Positions 17,819-27,184 of a DNA stretch of 64,000 nt are shown piece after piece (the first letter of the stretch is position 1; each line of letters starts with the position of its first letter). The notes beneath the pieces were generated by a model. It had not been told where the DNA came from, did no database searches, and saw only the letters and a list, made by a program, of their open reading frames with translations. Location of the stretch: assembly GCA_003574785.1 (NCBI GenBank), contig QORU01000026.1, positions 6,499 through 70,498 of the forward strand, read 5' to 3'. Source of the DNA: Taklimakanibacter deserti. GTDB lineage: Bacteria; Pseudomonadota; Alphaproteobacteria; Rhizobiales; Aestuariivirgaceae. The translations under genes were made by a program, and so were the position numbers.

Positions 17819-18648
17819 ACCGCACACATGCGATAGCGCCGCCCTTGCGCGACTACACAGCCCGCCATGTGCTGCTCGCCGTCGAAGGCGGCATCGCCCA
17901 TATCACGCTCAACCGGCCTGAGAAAAAGAATCCGCTCACTTTCGACTCCTATGACGAGCTCACGGCGATCTTTTCGGCGGCGCGCAAGGACGACGGCGTC
18001 CATGCTTTCGTGATCTCGGGCTCAGGCGGCAATTTCAGCTCCGGCGGCGATGTCTTCGAGATCATCGGGCCCCTGACCCAGATGAATGTGCCGCAATTGC
18101 TGCGCTTCACCGAGATGACCGGCGATCTCGTCAAGACGATGCGCGCCTGTCCCCAGCCGATCATTGCCGCAATCGACGGCATTTGCGCCGGCGCCGGCGC
18201 CATCATCGCCATGGCGTCCGACATCAGGCTCGGCACCGCTGAGGCGAAGGTGGCCTTCCTGTTCAACCGTGTCGGGTTAGCCGGCTGCGACATGGGCGCT
18301 TGCGCCATGCTGCCGCGTCTCATCGGCCAGGGCCGCGCCTCGGAACTGCTCTATACCGGCCGGTCCCTCGGCGGCGCCGAGGCCGAGCGCTGGGGCTTCT
18401 TCAACCGGCTCGTCGAGCCTTCGGCCATTCTCGAAGAGGCGCTGAGGCTCGCGGGCCAGATCGTCCAGGGCCCGACCTTCGCCAATGGCATGACCAAGCG
18501 CATGCTGCAGGCCGAATGGGCAATGAGTATCGACGATGCGGTGGAGGCGGAAGCCATTGCCCAGGCGCTGTGCATGAAGACCGAGGATTTCAAGCGCGCC
18601 TATGAGGCATTCGCGCAAAAGCAGAAACCGGTCTTCAAGGGCGATTGA
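17815..18648 (+). CDS. Enoyl-CoA hydratase/isomerase family protein
   Basis: A 277-residue crotonase-family protein. It shows [20 protein letters not shown] at the start, the oxyanion-hole segment [15 protein letters not shown], and [20 protein letters not shown]. At the positions that usually hold the two catalytic acids it has [18 protein letters not shown], which departs from the hydratase norm. It may therefore be an isomerase, hydrolase or ring-opening member. It sits between marR (4-bp overlap) and the acyl-CoA dehydrogenase gene (3-bp gap). A role in processing the dearomatised CoA ring is likely from context. Confidence 0.85.
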   Translation: MNRTHAIAPPLRDYTARHVLLAVEGGIAHITLNRPEKKNPLTFDSYDELTAIFSAARKDDGVHAFVISGSGGNFSSGGDVFEIIGPLTQMNVPQLLRFTEMTGDLVKTMRACPQPIIAAIDGICAGAGAIIAMASDIRLGTAEAKVAFLFNRVGLAGCDMGACAMLPRLIGQGRASELLYTGRSLGGAEAERWGFFNRLVEPSAILEEALRLAGQIVQGPTFANGMTKRMLQAEWAMSIDDAVEAEAIAQALCMKTEDFKRAYEAFAQKQKPVFKGD

Positions 18649-18651
18649 GCG

Positions 18652-19821
18652 ATGGCCGATCAAAGCTTCCTCACCTGGCCGTTCTTCGAAAAGCGGCATC
18701 GCGACCTCAGAAGCGAAATGGAGGATTTCGCCAAAAGCGTCGTCCCGCCGCTCATCGACCACCACGATCCGGATGCCTCCTGCCGCAAGCTGGTCAAGGC
18801 GCTCGGCAAGAGCGGCGTCTTGCGCCATGCGGTGACGGCACCCCATGGCGGGCTATCGGAAAAGTTCGACGTGCGCTCGCTCTGCCTCATTCGCGAGACA
18901 TTGAGCTACGCCGACGGACTGGCCGATTTCGCTTTCGCCATGCAGGGCTTGGGCACCGGTCCCGTCACTTTGTTCGGCACCGAGGAGCAGAAGCGCCAGT
19001 GGCTTCCGCCCATCGCCGAGGGCAAGGCGATCTCGGCCTTCGCTCTGTCTGAGCCGGAAGCAGGCTCCGATGTCGCAGCGCTTGCCTGCAGCGCCAGGCC
19101 GGACGGCAATGACCATGTCGTTATCGAGGGCGAGAAGACCTGGATATCCAATGGCGGCATCGCCGATCGCTATGTCGTCTTCTGCCGCACCGGCGAGGCG
19201 CCGGGCGCCCGTGGCCTCTCGGCTTTCATGGTCGAAGCCGGCACGCCCGGCCTCACCATCGCCGAACGGCTCGAGACCATCTCGCCTCACCCCTTGGCAA
19301 GGCTTCGCTTCGAGAATTGTCGCGTGCCCATTGCCAACCGCATCGGCCAGGGCGGCGAAGGTTTCAAGATCGCCATGGCGACGCTCGACATCTTCCGTTC
19401 GAGCGTCGGCGCCGCCGCTCTGGGCTTCGCCCGCCGCGCCCTCGATGAAGCCCTCGCCCATGTGACGAGCCGGCGCATGATGGGCGGCGTGCTCGCCGAC
19501 CTGCAGATTGTGCAGGGCCAGCTTGCCGATATGGCGCTCGATGTCGATCAATCCGCCTTGATGGTCTATCGCGCCGCCTGGACCAAGGATCAGGGGGCGG
19601 AGCGCATCACGCGTGAGGCCGCCATGGCGAAATATACCGCGACCGAGGCGGCGCAGCGCGTGATCGACACGGCGGTGCAGCTTTTCGGCGGGCTCGGCGT
19701 CAAGAGCGGCTTGCGGCCCGAACAGCTCTATCGCGAGATCCGCGCCTTACGCATCTATGAAGGCGCGAGCGCCGTGCAGAAGGTCATCATCGCCCGCTCG
19801 CTTCTTTCCGGCAAAGCCTGA
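18652..19821 (+). CDS. Acyl-CoA dehydrogenase
   Basis: The 389-residue flavoprotein has the ACAD signature [16 protein letters not shown], the [21 protein letters not shown]-binding loop, and the C-terminal [20 protein letters not shown] plus [18 protein letters not shown]. It would insert a 2,3-double bond into an acyl- or cyclic acyl-CoA, passing electrons to ETF. It follows the crotonase gene by 3 bp and precedes the fused dehydrogenase by 4 bp. Within this operon a cyclohexene- or dicarboxyl-CoA intermediate of anthraniloyl-CoA breakdown is the likely substrate. Confidence 0.9.
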   Translation: MADQSFLTWPFFEKRHRDLRSEMEDFAKSVVPPLIDHHDPDASCRKLVKALGKSGVLRHAVTAPHGGLSEKFDVRSLCLIRETLSYADGLADFAFAMQGLGTGPVTLFGTEEQKRQWLPPIAEGKAISAFALSEPEAGSDVAALACSARPDGNDHVVIEGEKTWISNGGIADRYVVFCRTGEAPGARGLSAFMVEAGTPGLTIAERLETISPHPLARLRFENCRVPIANRIGQGGEGFKIAMATLDIFRSSVGAAALGFARRALDEALAHVTSRRMMGGVLADLQIVQGQLADMALDVDQSALMVYRAAWTKDQGAERITREAAMAKYTATEAAQRVIDTAVQLFGGLGVKSGLRPEQLYREIRALRIYEGASAVQKVIIARSLLSGKA

Positions 19822-19825
19822 GATC

Positions 19826-21907
19826 ATGACGACATCCCCCGTAACGCTCACGCGTGAAGACGGCATCGCCGTCATCACCATCGACAACCCGCCGGTGAAT
19901 GCCCTTTCGCAAGCCGTGCGGCAGGGACTCTTCGACGCCGTTCAGGCGATTGCCGCCGATGCCGCGATCAAGGGCGTCGTCCTCGCCTGCGCCGGCAAGA
20001 CTTTCGTCGCCGGCGCCGATATCCGTGAATTCGGCAAGCCGCCGGTGCCGCCGATGTTGCGTGACGTGATCGCCGGCCTCGAAGCCCTCGACCGGCCGGT
20101 CGTCGCCGCCATCCAGGGCACGGCCTTGGGCGGCGGATTTGAACTGGCGCTCGGCTGTCATCATCGCGTGATGGACGCGCGCGCCTTTGTCGGCCTGCCG
20201 GAAGTGACGCTCGGCATTATTCCGGGCGCCGGCGGAACCCAGCGCTTGCCGCGCCTCATCGGCATGGCGGCCGCCATCGACATGATCACGTCCGGCCGGC
20301 GCGTCGATGCGGCGGAAGCATTGAAGCTCGGCATCGCCGATGCCGTCGCCGAGAATGACCTTCTGTCAGAAGCCAAAGCAAAATTGGCTTTGCCCGCTTC
20401 ACGTCTCTCCAAGCGCACGCCGCCGGCAACATCACCCGAGGTCTTCGCGCAGGCGCGCAAGCAGATTGCCGCCAGGTCGCGCGGACAGATCAGCCCCTTG
20501 CGCGCGCTCGATCTTTTGGAAGAAACAGCCACGGCGAGCTTCGATGCCGGCATGGCGCGCGAGGCCGAGGTCTTCGTGGGCTTGCGCAATTCGGACCAGG
20601 CCCAGGCACTGCGCTATGCCTTCTTCGCCGAGCGCGAGATCGCGAAAATCCCCGAGGCCGACGCCAAGCCCATGACCGTTGCGCAACTGGGTGTCGTCGG
20701 CGGCGGGCTGATGGGCACCGGCATCGCCGCCGCAGCCCTTCTCGCCGGATTGCCGGTCACGCTGGTCGAGCGCGATCAGGCCTCGGCCGATCTCGCCAGG
20801 GAACGAGCCCTGGGCTTGCTCAAGGCCTCGGTCGAGCGCGGCAAGCTCAAAGCGTCCGACTATGATGCCATCGCGGCGGGCCGGCTCCGCACCACCGCCG
20901 CCTATGCCGATCTCGCCTCCGCCGATCTGGTGATCGAAGCGGCTTTCGAGGACTTAGGCGTCAAGCAGGCGATTTTCCGCGAGCTCGACAAGGCCGCGAA
21001 GCCGGAGGCGATCCTCGCCAGCAACACATCCTATCTCGATGTCGGCGCGATCGCCGAGGCGACAAGGCGGCCGGGGAAAGTCATCGGCCTGCATTTCTTC
21101 TCGCCCGCCCATATCATGAAATTGCTGGAAGTGGTCGTGCCTGAAGGTGCTACGCCTGAGACCGTGGCGACGGGCTTCGCGCTTGGTCGCAAGCTCGGCA
21201 AGATCGCGGTCAGGGCGCAAGTCTGCGACGGCTTCATCGGCAACCGCATCCTCTCGGCCTATCGCAAGCAGGCCGAATATCTGATGGAGGACGGCGCGGC
21301 GCCGGCGGAGATCGATAAGGCTTTCCGAAATTTCGGCCTGCCCATGGGCGTGTTCGAGATGCAGGACATGGCAGGGCTCGACATCGTCTGGGCCAATCGC
21401 AAGGCGCTCAGCGTCAGGCGCGATCCCCGGGAGCGCTATGTCCGCATCGTCGATCTCATTTGCGAGCGCGGCCGCTTCGGCCGCAAGACCGGCAGCGGCT
21501 ATTATAACTATGCGAACACGCCTCCCACGCCGGACGAAGAAACCCTCGCCATCATCGCCGAGGAGCGTCGACGCAAAGGCATATCACCGCGCAAATTCAC
21601 CGCCGATGAGATCATGGACCGCATCCTGCTGGCCATGATCAATGAAGGGGCGCGCATCCTCGATGGGGGCATCGCGCTGCGTGCGAGCGACATCGATGTG
21701 GTCATGGTCAACGGCTATGGCTTCCCGCGCTGGCGCGGCGGGCCGATGTTCATGGCCGACGAGATGGGCATGGCTGAGGTCCTGCGCCGCATCGAAGCTT
21801 ACGTAAAGGACGATGCTTATTTCTGGAAGCCTTCCGCTCTGCTCAAGCGTCTTGCGCAAACTGGCGATGGTTTTCGCAGCACAGCGATCCGCTTGACCGC
21901 GAATTAG
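19826..21907 (+). CDS. Bifunctional enoyl-CoA hydratase / 3-hydroxyacyl-CoA dehydrogenase (FadJ/FadB-like)
   Basis: From the ATG at 19826 (the in-frame ATG at 19757 lies inside the previous gene) the protein has 693 residues. The N-terminal half is a crotonase domain: FVAGADIREFG, QGTALGGGFELALGCHH and VGLPEVTLGIIPGAGGTQRL with the catalytic Glu. From about residue 288 comes a Rossmann 3-hydroxyacyl-CoA dehydrogenase domain (GVVGGGLMGTGIAAAALLAG), followed by GLHFFSPAHIMKLLEVV with the catalytic His, and two C-terminal helical domains (NRILSAYRKQAEYLMEDG, NGYGFPRWRGGPMFMADEMG). It performs hydration and oxidation in beta-oxidation before thiolysis; the thiolase may be the gene at 43829-45031. 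Confidence 0.93.
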   Translation: MTTSPVTLTREDGIAVITIDNPPVNALSQAVRQGLFDAVQAIAADAAIKGVVLACAGKTFVAGADIREFGKPPVPPMLRDVIAGLEALDRPVVAAIQGTALGGGFELALGCHHRVMDARAFVGLPEVTLGIIPGAGGTQRLPRLIGMAAAIDMITSGRRVDAAEALKLGIADAVAENDLLSEAKAKLALPASRLSKRTPPATSPEVFAQARKQIAARSRGQISPLRALDLLEETATASFDAGMAREAEVFVGLRNSDQAQALRYAFFAEREIAKIPEADAKPMTVAQLGVVGGGLMGTGIAAAALLAGLPVTLVERDQASADLARERALGLLKASVERGKLKASDYDAIAAGRLRTTAAYADLASADLVIEAAFEDLGVKQAIFRELDKAAKPEAILASNTSYLDVGAIAEATRRPGKVIGLHFFSPAHIMKLLEVVVPEGATPETVATGFALGRKLGKIAVRAQVCDGFIGNRILSAYRKQAEYLMEDGAAPAEIDKAFRNFGLPMGVFEMQDMAGLDIVWANRKALSVRRDPRERYVRIVDLICERGRFGRKTGSGYYNYANTPPTPDEETLAIIAEERRRKGISPRKFTADEIMDRILLAMINEGARILDGGIALRASDIDVVMVNGYGFPRWRGGPMFMADEMGMAEVLRRIEAYVKDDAYFWKPSALLKRLAQTGDGFRSTAIRLTAN

Positions 21908-21932
21908 ATGTGTTCCTGGCCACCTGATTGTG

Positions 21933-21948
21933 CGATAGTGCGCTATCG
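21933..21948 (+). terminator. Short hairpin after the beta-oxidation operon
   Basis: CGATAG-TGCG-CTATCG forms a perfect 6-bp stem with a 4-nt loop, 25 bp after the stop at 21907. There is no T-run. It may be a weak terminator or an operator for the next small gene. Confidence 0.35.
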
Positions 21949-22013
21949 TCAGAATCATGCATTCGACGACTGAGAGCAGACTTCGCTCCCGCTATGCAGA
22001 AGGAGCGGAGAGA

Positions 22014-22217
22014 ATGGTAAGCCGCACGGCCAGGGAATCCAAAGCGCAGTCAACCCATGTTGCGGCGATGCGGATCATCGAAGCCGAAAAGGCGCAGCAG
22101 CAACTGAAAACTGCTCGCTTGCGCAAATTGCGACTGGCGCGGCAGGGGGAAGCCGATAAGAAGGACAGATCACCAGAAGCAGGCACTGCCTTGAGCGGCG
22201 GGGCCGTCCGAGATTGA
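22014..22217 (+). CDS. Small basic hypothetical protein
   Basis: I chose the ATG at 22014, preceded by AGGAGCGGAGAGA, giving 67 residues; an in-frame ATG at 21957 would add 19. The product is charged and predicted helical (RIIEAEKAQQQLKTARLRKL), with Arg/Lys/Glu-rich repeats and no recognisable domain. Similar short helical proteins are common in Rhizobiales. Function unknown. Confidence 0.5.
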   Translation: MVSRTARESKAQSTHVAAMRIIEAEKAQQQLKTARLRKLRLARQGEADKKDRSPEAGTALSGGAVRD

Positions 22218-22253
22218 TGGCGCCTCTCGGAATCTCTTAGGATTGGAACAAGA

Positions 22254-22475
22254 ATGATTGAACCTGTCACGAAGGATATAGGGCGCGAGGTGCTTTACAC
22301 GGGCACGCGGGGACGCGATCGAACCGCCAAAGTAGGTGTGATCACCAGCTTCGATCTGCATTGCGTCTATGTGCGCTATGGCCAGCACACCACATCCGAG
22401 GGCAATCGTCGTCAGGATCTCGAATGGGTCGAGACACAACCAAACTGGACCGCGCCACGAATTAGTGCCGCCTGA
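22254..22475 (+). CDS. Small hypothetical protein
   Basis: The 73-residue protein begins MIEPVTKDIGREVLYTGTRG and continues with VGVITSFDLHCVYVRYGQHT and RQDLEWV. The pattern (start region, GVITSF, VFVRYG, RxDLEW) fits a family of short proteins I associate with Rhizobiales genomes, probably a small beta-barrel of SH3 type. Function unknown. AGGATTGGAACAAG upstream of the ATG contains a usable ribosome-binding site. Confidence 0.6.
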   Translation: MIEPVTKDIGREVLYTGTRGRDRTAKVGVITSFDLHCVYVRYGQHTTSEGNRRQDLEWVETQPNWTAPRISAA

Positions 22476-22667
22476 CAATTATTTGTGCTTGCACATCTGG
22501 GTGAAAGCGCCCATATGGGGTGCTTCGAGTTTCGGCCGCATTGATTATCGGTCGCGCGCAGAGGGCAAAAGCCCGGCGCCAACTGACGACCTCTCTCCTG
22601 AACATCGATCGTTTAAGCGGACGCGATGATGCGTTCCCGCGACGCCTGTCTTATGAAAGGTACAATC

Positions 22668-22880
22668 ATGCAGGTAGGAACTGTTAAGTTCTTCAATACT
22701 CAGAAAGGCTTCGGCTTCATTCAGCCCGAAGACGGAAGCAAGGACGTTTTCGTCCATATCAGCGCCGTCGAGCGGTCCAATATGGGCACGCTCAGCGAAG
22801 GCCAAACGGTTCGCTTCGAGCTGGTCACCGACCGCCGAACGGGCAAGACCTCCGCCGGCAATCTGGAAAGAGCGGCTTAG
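22668..22880 (+). CDS. Cold-shock protein (CspA family)
   Basis: From the ATG at 22668, with GAAAGG 7 nt upstream, the protein has 70 residues, the exact family size. It contains RNP1 ([11 protein letters not shown]) and RNP2 ([12 protein letters not shown]). It is an OB-fold single-strand nucleic-acid-binding chaperone of the cytoplasm. An in-frame ATG at 22626 adds a non-conserved 14-residue extension. The gene is followed by a palindromic repeat and then rpsU, a csp/rpsU neighbourhood seen in alphaproteobacteria. Confidence 0.95.
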   Translation: MQVGTVKFFNTQKGFGFIQPEDGSKDVFVHISAVERSNMGTLSEGQTVRFELVTDRRTGKTSAGNLERAA

Positions 22881-22939
22881 AGCATCGGCCCGAAAAGTGT
22901 GCACGGTTTTCGGATAAGCCGATGCGCAAAACGCTCTAA
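22877..22939. repeat. Dispersed intergenic palindromic repeat, copy 2
   Basis: The same element as at 5138-5190. Arms TTAGAGC (22877-22883) and GCTCTAA (22933-22939) enclose GCATCGGC / GCCGATGC and CCGAAAA / TTTTCGG. It starts at the stop codon of the cold-shock gene and could also end its transcript. Confidence 0.75.
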
Positions 22940-23032
22940 CGCTGCTGTTGGCAGGGCAGACCGCGGATGTACCGGCTGTTCTGCCACTTGCTTCCTTGGT
23001 GATTTGATGGGGCTCGAGCCCGAGAGGTGCGC

Positions 23033-23347
23033 ATGCAGGTGTTCGTACGCGACAACAATGTCGACCAGGCGCTCAGGATCCTGAAGAAGAAAATGCAGCG
23101 CGAGGGTCTCTTCCGCGAGATCAAGAAGCGTGCTGCCTATGAGAAGCCGTCCGAGCGGAAGTCGCGCGAGAAAGCCGAGGCGATACGACGGATAAGAAAG
23201 CTGGCGCGCAAGAAAGCCCAGCGTGAAGGGTTGCTGCCGGCGCCCAAGCCGAAAGAGAAGCCGGCACGGCCGCGCGACATCTTCCGTTCACCGCAACCCG
23301 CCAAAACTGCCGCGGCCCCAGGCACACCGCCCGAGGCGGCGACCTGA
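23033..23347 (+). CDS. rpsU: 30S ribosomal protein S21
   Basis: The ATG at 23033 has CGAGAGG upstream; an in-frame GTG two codons earlier is less likely. The first 60 residues are the S21 core ([40 protein letters not shown]). A C-terminal Lys/Pro/Ala-rich tail extends the protein to 104 residues, longer than the 71 of enterobacteria but usual in alphaproteobacteria. It binds the 30S subunit near the anti-Shine-Dalgarno. The 237 bp after it (23348-23584) hold no convincing gene. Confidence 0.93.
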   Translation: MQVFVRDNNVDQALRILKKKMQREGLFREIKKRAAYEKPSERKSREKAEAIRRIRKLARKKAQREGLLPAPKPKEKPARPRDIFRSPQPAKTAAAPGTPPEAAT

Positions 23348-23584
23348 TCTGCGCCACGGCCCCGTTGGGTCGATCTCGTGCGCTCACACTCCTCGCGCCG
23401 GGCGAAATTCCAACGGACCATGCGCGAGGCGCTCCACACCAATCATTCGATGCGTCGGGTCTTGCCGGATCGAAGCCGATCTGCGCTTCCCGCAGAAACG
23501 CCTATCTGAGCAGTTCATCGGGAACCATGTTTCCCTCGCTATCCGGTCTCGGCTCCAGAGCACCAATTTAGAGAGGAACGACGT

Positions 23585-23749
23585 TTGGCACCGCTACCCA
23601 ACTACAGGCAAAACCGGATGGACCGGACACGCGCCAAGAACAGAAAGGCGCAGGAAAAGCAGGCGCGCCGCGATGAGCGGCGCAAATCGCATCAGGCCGA
23701 AGAAGAAAAGCCGGACGCCAGCGAGAAAACGGCGAAGGAGCCGGAATAA
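23585..23749 (+). CDS. Small basic hypothetical protein with TTG start
   Basis: The frame starting at TTG 23585 (GAGAGG 8 nt upstream) gives 54 residues beginning (M)APLPNYRQNRMDRTRAKNRK and ending in a Glu/Lys-rich tail. It ends TAATG, sharing one base with the next gene's ATG, which argues that it is translated. Short proteins with the NYRQNRMxRxRAK start occur in other Rhizobiales as I recall. Function unknown. It is too short for length-based gene finders. Confidence 0.6.
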   Translation: MAPLPNYRQNRMDRTRAKNRKAQEKQARRDERRKSHQAEEEKPDASEKTAKEPE

Positions 23750-23976
23750 TGGGAAAGCGAAGAACGCGTGTCACGAACGACTTCATACTGTTCGACATAG
23801 TCTATGAGGACGGCACCAGGTCGTCTCGGCGCAAGATACCCGCTGCGCATGTCGGGGGATTTGACGGCGACAAGGCCGTTGGTGCGCTGATCGAAGAGCA
23901 GGATCGCAAGATTGCCGAGATGTCCGGTGTGAGGCGCGGTCCGGTCAAATCCTTCGTCAGATCGCCCGGCCAGTGA
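23749..23976 (+). CDS. Small hypothetical protein, coupled to the preceding gene
   Basis: The 75-residue protein reads MGKRRTRVTNDFILFDIVYE followed by DGTRSSRRKIPAAHVGGFDG and an acidic/basic tail (IEEQDRKIAEMSG). The pattern TRVTNDFxxFDVxYEDGTxxSNRxVP and GGFDGD fits a conserved short family I associate with Rhizobiales. It overlaps the previous gene by one base. Role unknown. Confidence 0.65.
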   Translation: MGKRRTRVTNDFILFDIVYEDGTRSSRRKIPAAHVGGFDGDKAVGALIEEQDRKIAEMSGVRRGPVKSFVRSPGQ

Positions 23977-24008
23977 TTCTACGAGATTTGCCCAGGAAGG
24001 GACATGAC

Positions 24009-24203
24009 ATGTATGATGTATATCGGCACGCCGTGCGGAAGCAATTCCACCTGACGGTGCTTCAGGGTACCGAACTGCCGGAAAAGGCATCTGGTGCAAT
24101 GTGGCTGCTGCTTGCCAATCGCAAGCTGGTCCCAAAGATTGTCCGTGATGAGATCGGCCGGGCGGGCTACTGCGTCACCAGACCGAAGCGACGGATGGGA
24201 TAA
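24009..24203 (+). CDS. Small hypothetical protein
   Basis: Starting at ATG 24009, with AGGAAGGGA upstream, this encodes 64 residues (MYDVYRHAVRKQFHLTVLQG, then LPEKASGAMWLLLANRKLVP). I recognise no domain. It follows the preceding small gene by 32 bp and converges on the DMGDH-like gene. An in-frame ATG at 23973 would overlap the gene before. Confidence 0.5.
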   Translation: MYDVYRHAVRKQFHLTVLQGTELPEKASGAMWLLLANRKLVPKIVRDEIGRAGYCVTRPKRRMG

Positions 24204-24251
24204 TCCGGAAGATCGCAATCTGGATCCATAACCTCGGGGCCTCATCGCGCT

Positions 24252-26690
24252 TTAGCTGCGGCTGCGCAGAGACTCGGGATCATAGGGCGACTCTGCGATC
24301 ACCTGGGCCTTGCGCCTTTCCGCAAGGATGGGCACTTCGAGCTCGGTCCCGACCGTGCACAGCTCGACCGGCAGCAGAGCCAACGCCACATCATGACCGA
24401 GCGTGTGGGCGAAGCCGCCGGAGGTTATCCGCCCGACCAGCCTGCTCTGATGATAGACGCTCTCATGCGCCAGCGTGCTTGCGCCTTTGGTCTCGATCTT
24501 GAGCGTCACCAGCCGTCGCACAATGCCGCTCAACTTTTGCTGGACGAGCGCATCGCGGCCGATGAAGTCGCCTTTGTCGAGGGCAATGAAGCGGTCGAGA
24601 CTGCTTTCCCACGCCGTCAGCTCCGGGTTCATGTCGCGATACATGGCCCTGAACGATTTTTCGAGTCTGAACGATTCGAGCGCGTAGAGTCCGACCAGCC
24701 GGAGTCCATGCACTTGTCCGGCGGCCATCAGCTCATCCAGCAGATGCCGCTGATAGCTGAGCGGATAATAGAGCTCCCAGCCGAGCTCACCTTCGTAGTT
24801 GACACGCAGGATGCGTACATCGCTGGCAAGCCCAACCGTGCCTGAGCGCAGGCTGAACCACGGAAATGCCTCGTTGGACAGATCGATTTCCGTCACTGCC
24901 TGCAACACGTCGCGGGCCTTGGGCCCGACGATGGTGAAGCAGCCGCGATCATTGGTGACATTGCGGAGCTCTACGCCGCCGTCGTCGGGCACGAGTTTCG
25001 ACAGGTCGTCGAAATTCCAGCGCTCAGCGCGTGGTGTAGAGATGAGGTAGAAAACATCGTCGGCGAGGCGCGCCACCATATATTCCGCCTGGACGCCGCC
25101 GCTCTTCGTCAGCTGATGGCAGAGCTTCGTCCTGCCGGCCTTCGGAAGGCGATTGGCGAGGATGCCATCGAGCCATCTTTCGGCAGCGGAACCACTGACC
25201 TCGAATTTGGTCATCGGCGAAATATCGACCAGGCCGACGCCGTTCCTGACCGCATGGACCTCCTCGCCGATATATTTGTCGTAAGGCGTCCAGCGCCAGC
25301 TATAGCTGTCGGGCAATTCGACGCCTTTGGGCGCATACCAATTGGCGATCTCCCAGCCATTGAGGACGCCCCATCGGGCGCCGAGCGCCGTCAGGCGGTC
25401 ATAGGCGGGACCGGTCTTCTGCGGCCGCGCCGCCGGCAGGCTTTCGCCGGGATAGTGGAGAAGAGCATGCGTGCCCCAAGCCTCGCGCACCTTCTGCCGC
25501 GTCCAGTTCTTGTTGGCATGATCGCCGAAGCGGCGTGGATCGAGGTCCGACACATCGAGGCTGTTGCCGCCTTCGACGATGCGCTCGGAAAGATAATAGC
25601 CGATGGCCCCGCCCCACAGGATTCCGCCGGGCACACCCTCGGCGAGCCACACATTCTTGAGGCCCCAGGCCTGCCCCATCAGGGGCAACTCGTCCGCCGT
25701 CATCTGGAAGGGACCGCGAACATTGGCCTTGATACCGGCCTTTCCGAGGACGGGCAGCAATTCGACGGCGCGCTCCCAGTTCACCGAGACGGAATCGAAA
25801 TCCTCTTCCAGCAGATCGGCGCCGAACCACTCGGGCACGCCGTCTTCGGCGAAGAGCTTCAGCTTTTCGGTGCGCTCATAGGGCCCGAACATCAGCCCGT
25901 CGCCTTCCTGGCGGACATAGCCTTCGACATCCTCGTCCCTGAGGATCGGCATTTCGGGAAGGCCCTTCTGCTTGCGCTCGATAAGCTCGGGGATGGCGTC
26001 GGTGATCCAATATTGATGGATGATGGGGATGGCCGGAATGTCGAGCCCCAGCATGGCACCCGTCTGCCGCGCATAGTTGCCGGTGGCGCAGATGACATGC
26101 TCGCAGGTGATGTCGCCCTTGTTGGTCTTGATCTTCCACTCGCCGGAGGGCGTCCTCTCGAAGCCGCGGACCTCTGTCTCGAGATAGACCTTGGCGCCGC
26201 GGTCGCGCGCCCCCTTGGCCATCGCCTGCGTCACATCGGCCGGCGCGATGTGGCCGTCATCGGGATTGTAGAGCGCGGCCAGCATGCGCTCACCGGTGAC
26301 GAGCGGCCAGAGCTTGCGCGCCTCCTCCGGGCTCATGAGCTCGGCCCTGGTCCCTTGCGCTTCGCAGACGCTCATATAGCTCTTGAACTCATCGAGCCTT
26401 TCGCGGCTGTTCGCCAGGCGAAGCTGGCCGCATTTGTGCCAGCCGACGCTCTGCCCCGTATCGGCTTCGAGACCCTCATAGATCTCGATCGTCTTGGCGA
26501 TCATGCGGCCGATATTGAAATTGCGCGTATAGGACGGCACCAGGCCGGCGGCATGCCAGGTAGAGCCCGCGGTCAGCTGCGTCCGTTCGAGGAGGGCTAT
26601 GTCCGACCAGCCTCGTCGTGCGAGACCATAGAGGATTCCCGCACCCACGCACCCGCCGCCAATGACCACCGCTCTTGCATGCTGCTGCAT
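24252..26690 (-). CDS. FAD-dependent oxidoreductase / dimethylglycine dehydrogenase-like with GcvT C-terminus
   Basis: The 812-residue protein has an N-terminal DAO-type FAD domain (VVIGGGCVGAGILYGLARRG, residues 8-27; LTAGSTWHAAGLVPSY, the usual site region for covalent FAD attachment). A linker follows, then a folate-binding GcvT/aminomethyltransferase-like half from about residue 430 (VGLVDISPMTKFEVSGSAAE, YEGELGWELYYPLSYQRHLL, then GRITSGGFAHTLGHDVALAL). Family members oxidatively demethylate dimethylglycine or sarcosine. It is last in the operon VOC - 2-aminobenzoyl-CoA monooxygenase/reductase - RidA - this gene, 67 bp after ridA. A link to anthranilate breakdown is not obvious; it might act on another amine. 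Confidence 0.87.
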   Translation of the reverse strand: MQQHARAVVIGGGCVGAGILYGLARRGWSDIALLERTQLTAGSTWHAAGLVPSYTRNFNIGRMIAKTIEIYEGLEADTGQSVGWHKCGQLRLANSRERLDEFKSYMSVCEAQGTRAELMSPEEARKLWPLVTGERMLAALYNPDDGHIAPADVTQAMAKGARDRGAKVYLETEVRGFERTPSGEWKIKTNKGDITCEHVICATGNYARQTGAMLGLDIPAIPIIHQYWITDAIPELIERKQKGLPEMPILRDEDVEGYVRQEGDGLMFGPYERTEKLKLFAEDGVPEWFGADLLEEDFDSVSVNWERAVELLPVLGKAGIKANVRGPFQMTADELPLMGQAWGLKNVWLAEGVPGGILWGGAIGYYLSERIVEGGNSLDVSDLDPRRFGDHANKNWTRQKVREAWGTHALLHYPGESLPAARPQKTGPAYDRLTALGARWGVLNGWEIANWYAPKGVELPDSYSWRWTPYDKYIGEEVHAVRNGVGLVDISPMTKFEVSGSAAERWLDGILANRLPKAGRTKLCHQLTKSGGVQAEYMVARLADDVFYLISTPRAERWNFDDLSKLVPDDGGVELRNVTNDRGCFTIVGPKARDVLQAVTEIDLSNEAFPWFSLRSGTVGLASDVRILRVNYEGELGWELYYPLSYQRHLLDELMAAGQVHGLRLVGLYALESFRLEKSFRAMYRDMNPELTAWESSLDRFIALDKGDFIGRDALVQQKLSGIVRRLVTLKIETKGASTLAHESVYHQSRLVGRITSGGFAHTLGHDVALALLPVELCTVGTELEVPILAERRKAQVIAESPYDPESLRSRS

Positions 26691-26757
26691 CAGATTTTTC
26701 CCACACTGCTCCTGGTTTGCCTAGCCAATCTCAGCATGGCCGACAAGGCATGGAAAG

Positions 26758-27183
26758 CTAGGGAACGACCGCCGTCGCCTCGATCTCGACCAGCGCCTTG
26801 GGCTCGACCAGGCGCGTGACCTCGACGGTCGCCATCGCCGGGTAGTGTTTGCCGATGATCTCGCGATAGGCGGCTCCCAGGCCTTGCGGATCGGCGAGAT
26901 ATTGCTCGACCGAGGTGACATACCAGGTGAGGCGCACCAGATGTTCCGGTCCCGCGCCCGCTTCCTCCAGCACCGCCCTGATATTGAGGAGTGTCTGGCG
27001 TGTTTGCGGCACGAAGCCTTCGGGGAACACGCCCGCTTCGTTCCAGCCGACGAGGCCGCCGGTGAAGATGAGCCGGCCTTCCGCCAGGATGCCATTGGCA
27101 TAGCCCCGGGGTCTGGGCCATCCCTTAGGCTGCAGGATGCGATGCAAGGGCGCTGCGCCCGCATGCTTCTTCACGTCGTTCAT
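26758..27183 (-). CDS. RidA-family enamine/imine deaminase
   Basis: From ATG 27183 the protein has 141 residues, slightly longer than typical RidA (about 128). It shows GYANGILAEGRLIFTGGLVG, TLLNIRAVLEEAGAGPEHLV, RLTWYVTSVEQY and MATVEVTRLVEPKALVEIEA with the conserved Arg and Glu region. RidA proteins hydrolyse 2-enamine/2-imine intermediates to ketones and ammonia. The gene starts one base after the stop of the 2-aminobenzoyl-CoA monooxygenase/reductase gene, so coupling is tight. The product of that enzyme carries an enamine-type amino group, so deaminating it is a natural role. Confidence 0.88.
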   Translation of the reverse strand: MNDVKKHAGAAPLHRILQPKGWPRPRGYANGILAEGRLIFTGGLVGWNEAGVFPEGFVPQTRQTLLNIRAVLEEAGAGPEHLVRLTWYVTSVEQYLADPQGLGAAYREIIGKHYPAMATVEVTRLVEPKALVEIEATAVVP

Positions 27184-27184
27184 G

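Noticed and set aside
23223..23807. Arg-rich frame of 194 codons overlapping rpsU and small genes
   Set aside because: It runs out of frame through rpsU and two better-supported small genes and has shadow composition.
25116..26819. Long plus-strand frame of 567 codons opposite the DMGDH-like gene
   Set aside because: It mirrors a clear FAD/GcvT gene on the other strand, shows no domain and has the composition of antisense translation in GC-rich DNA.
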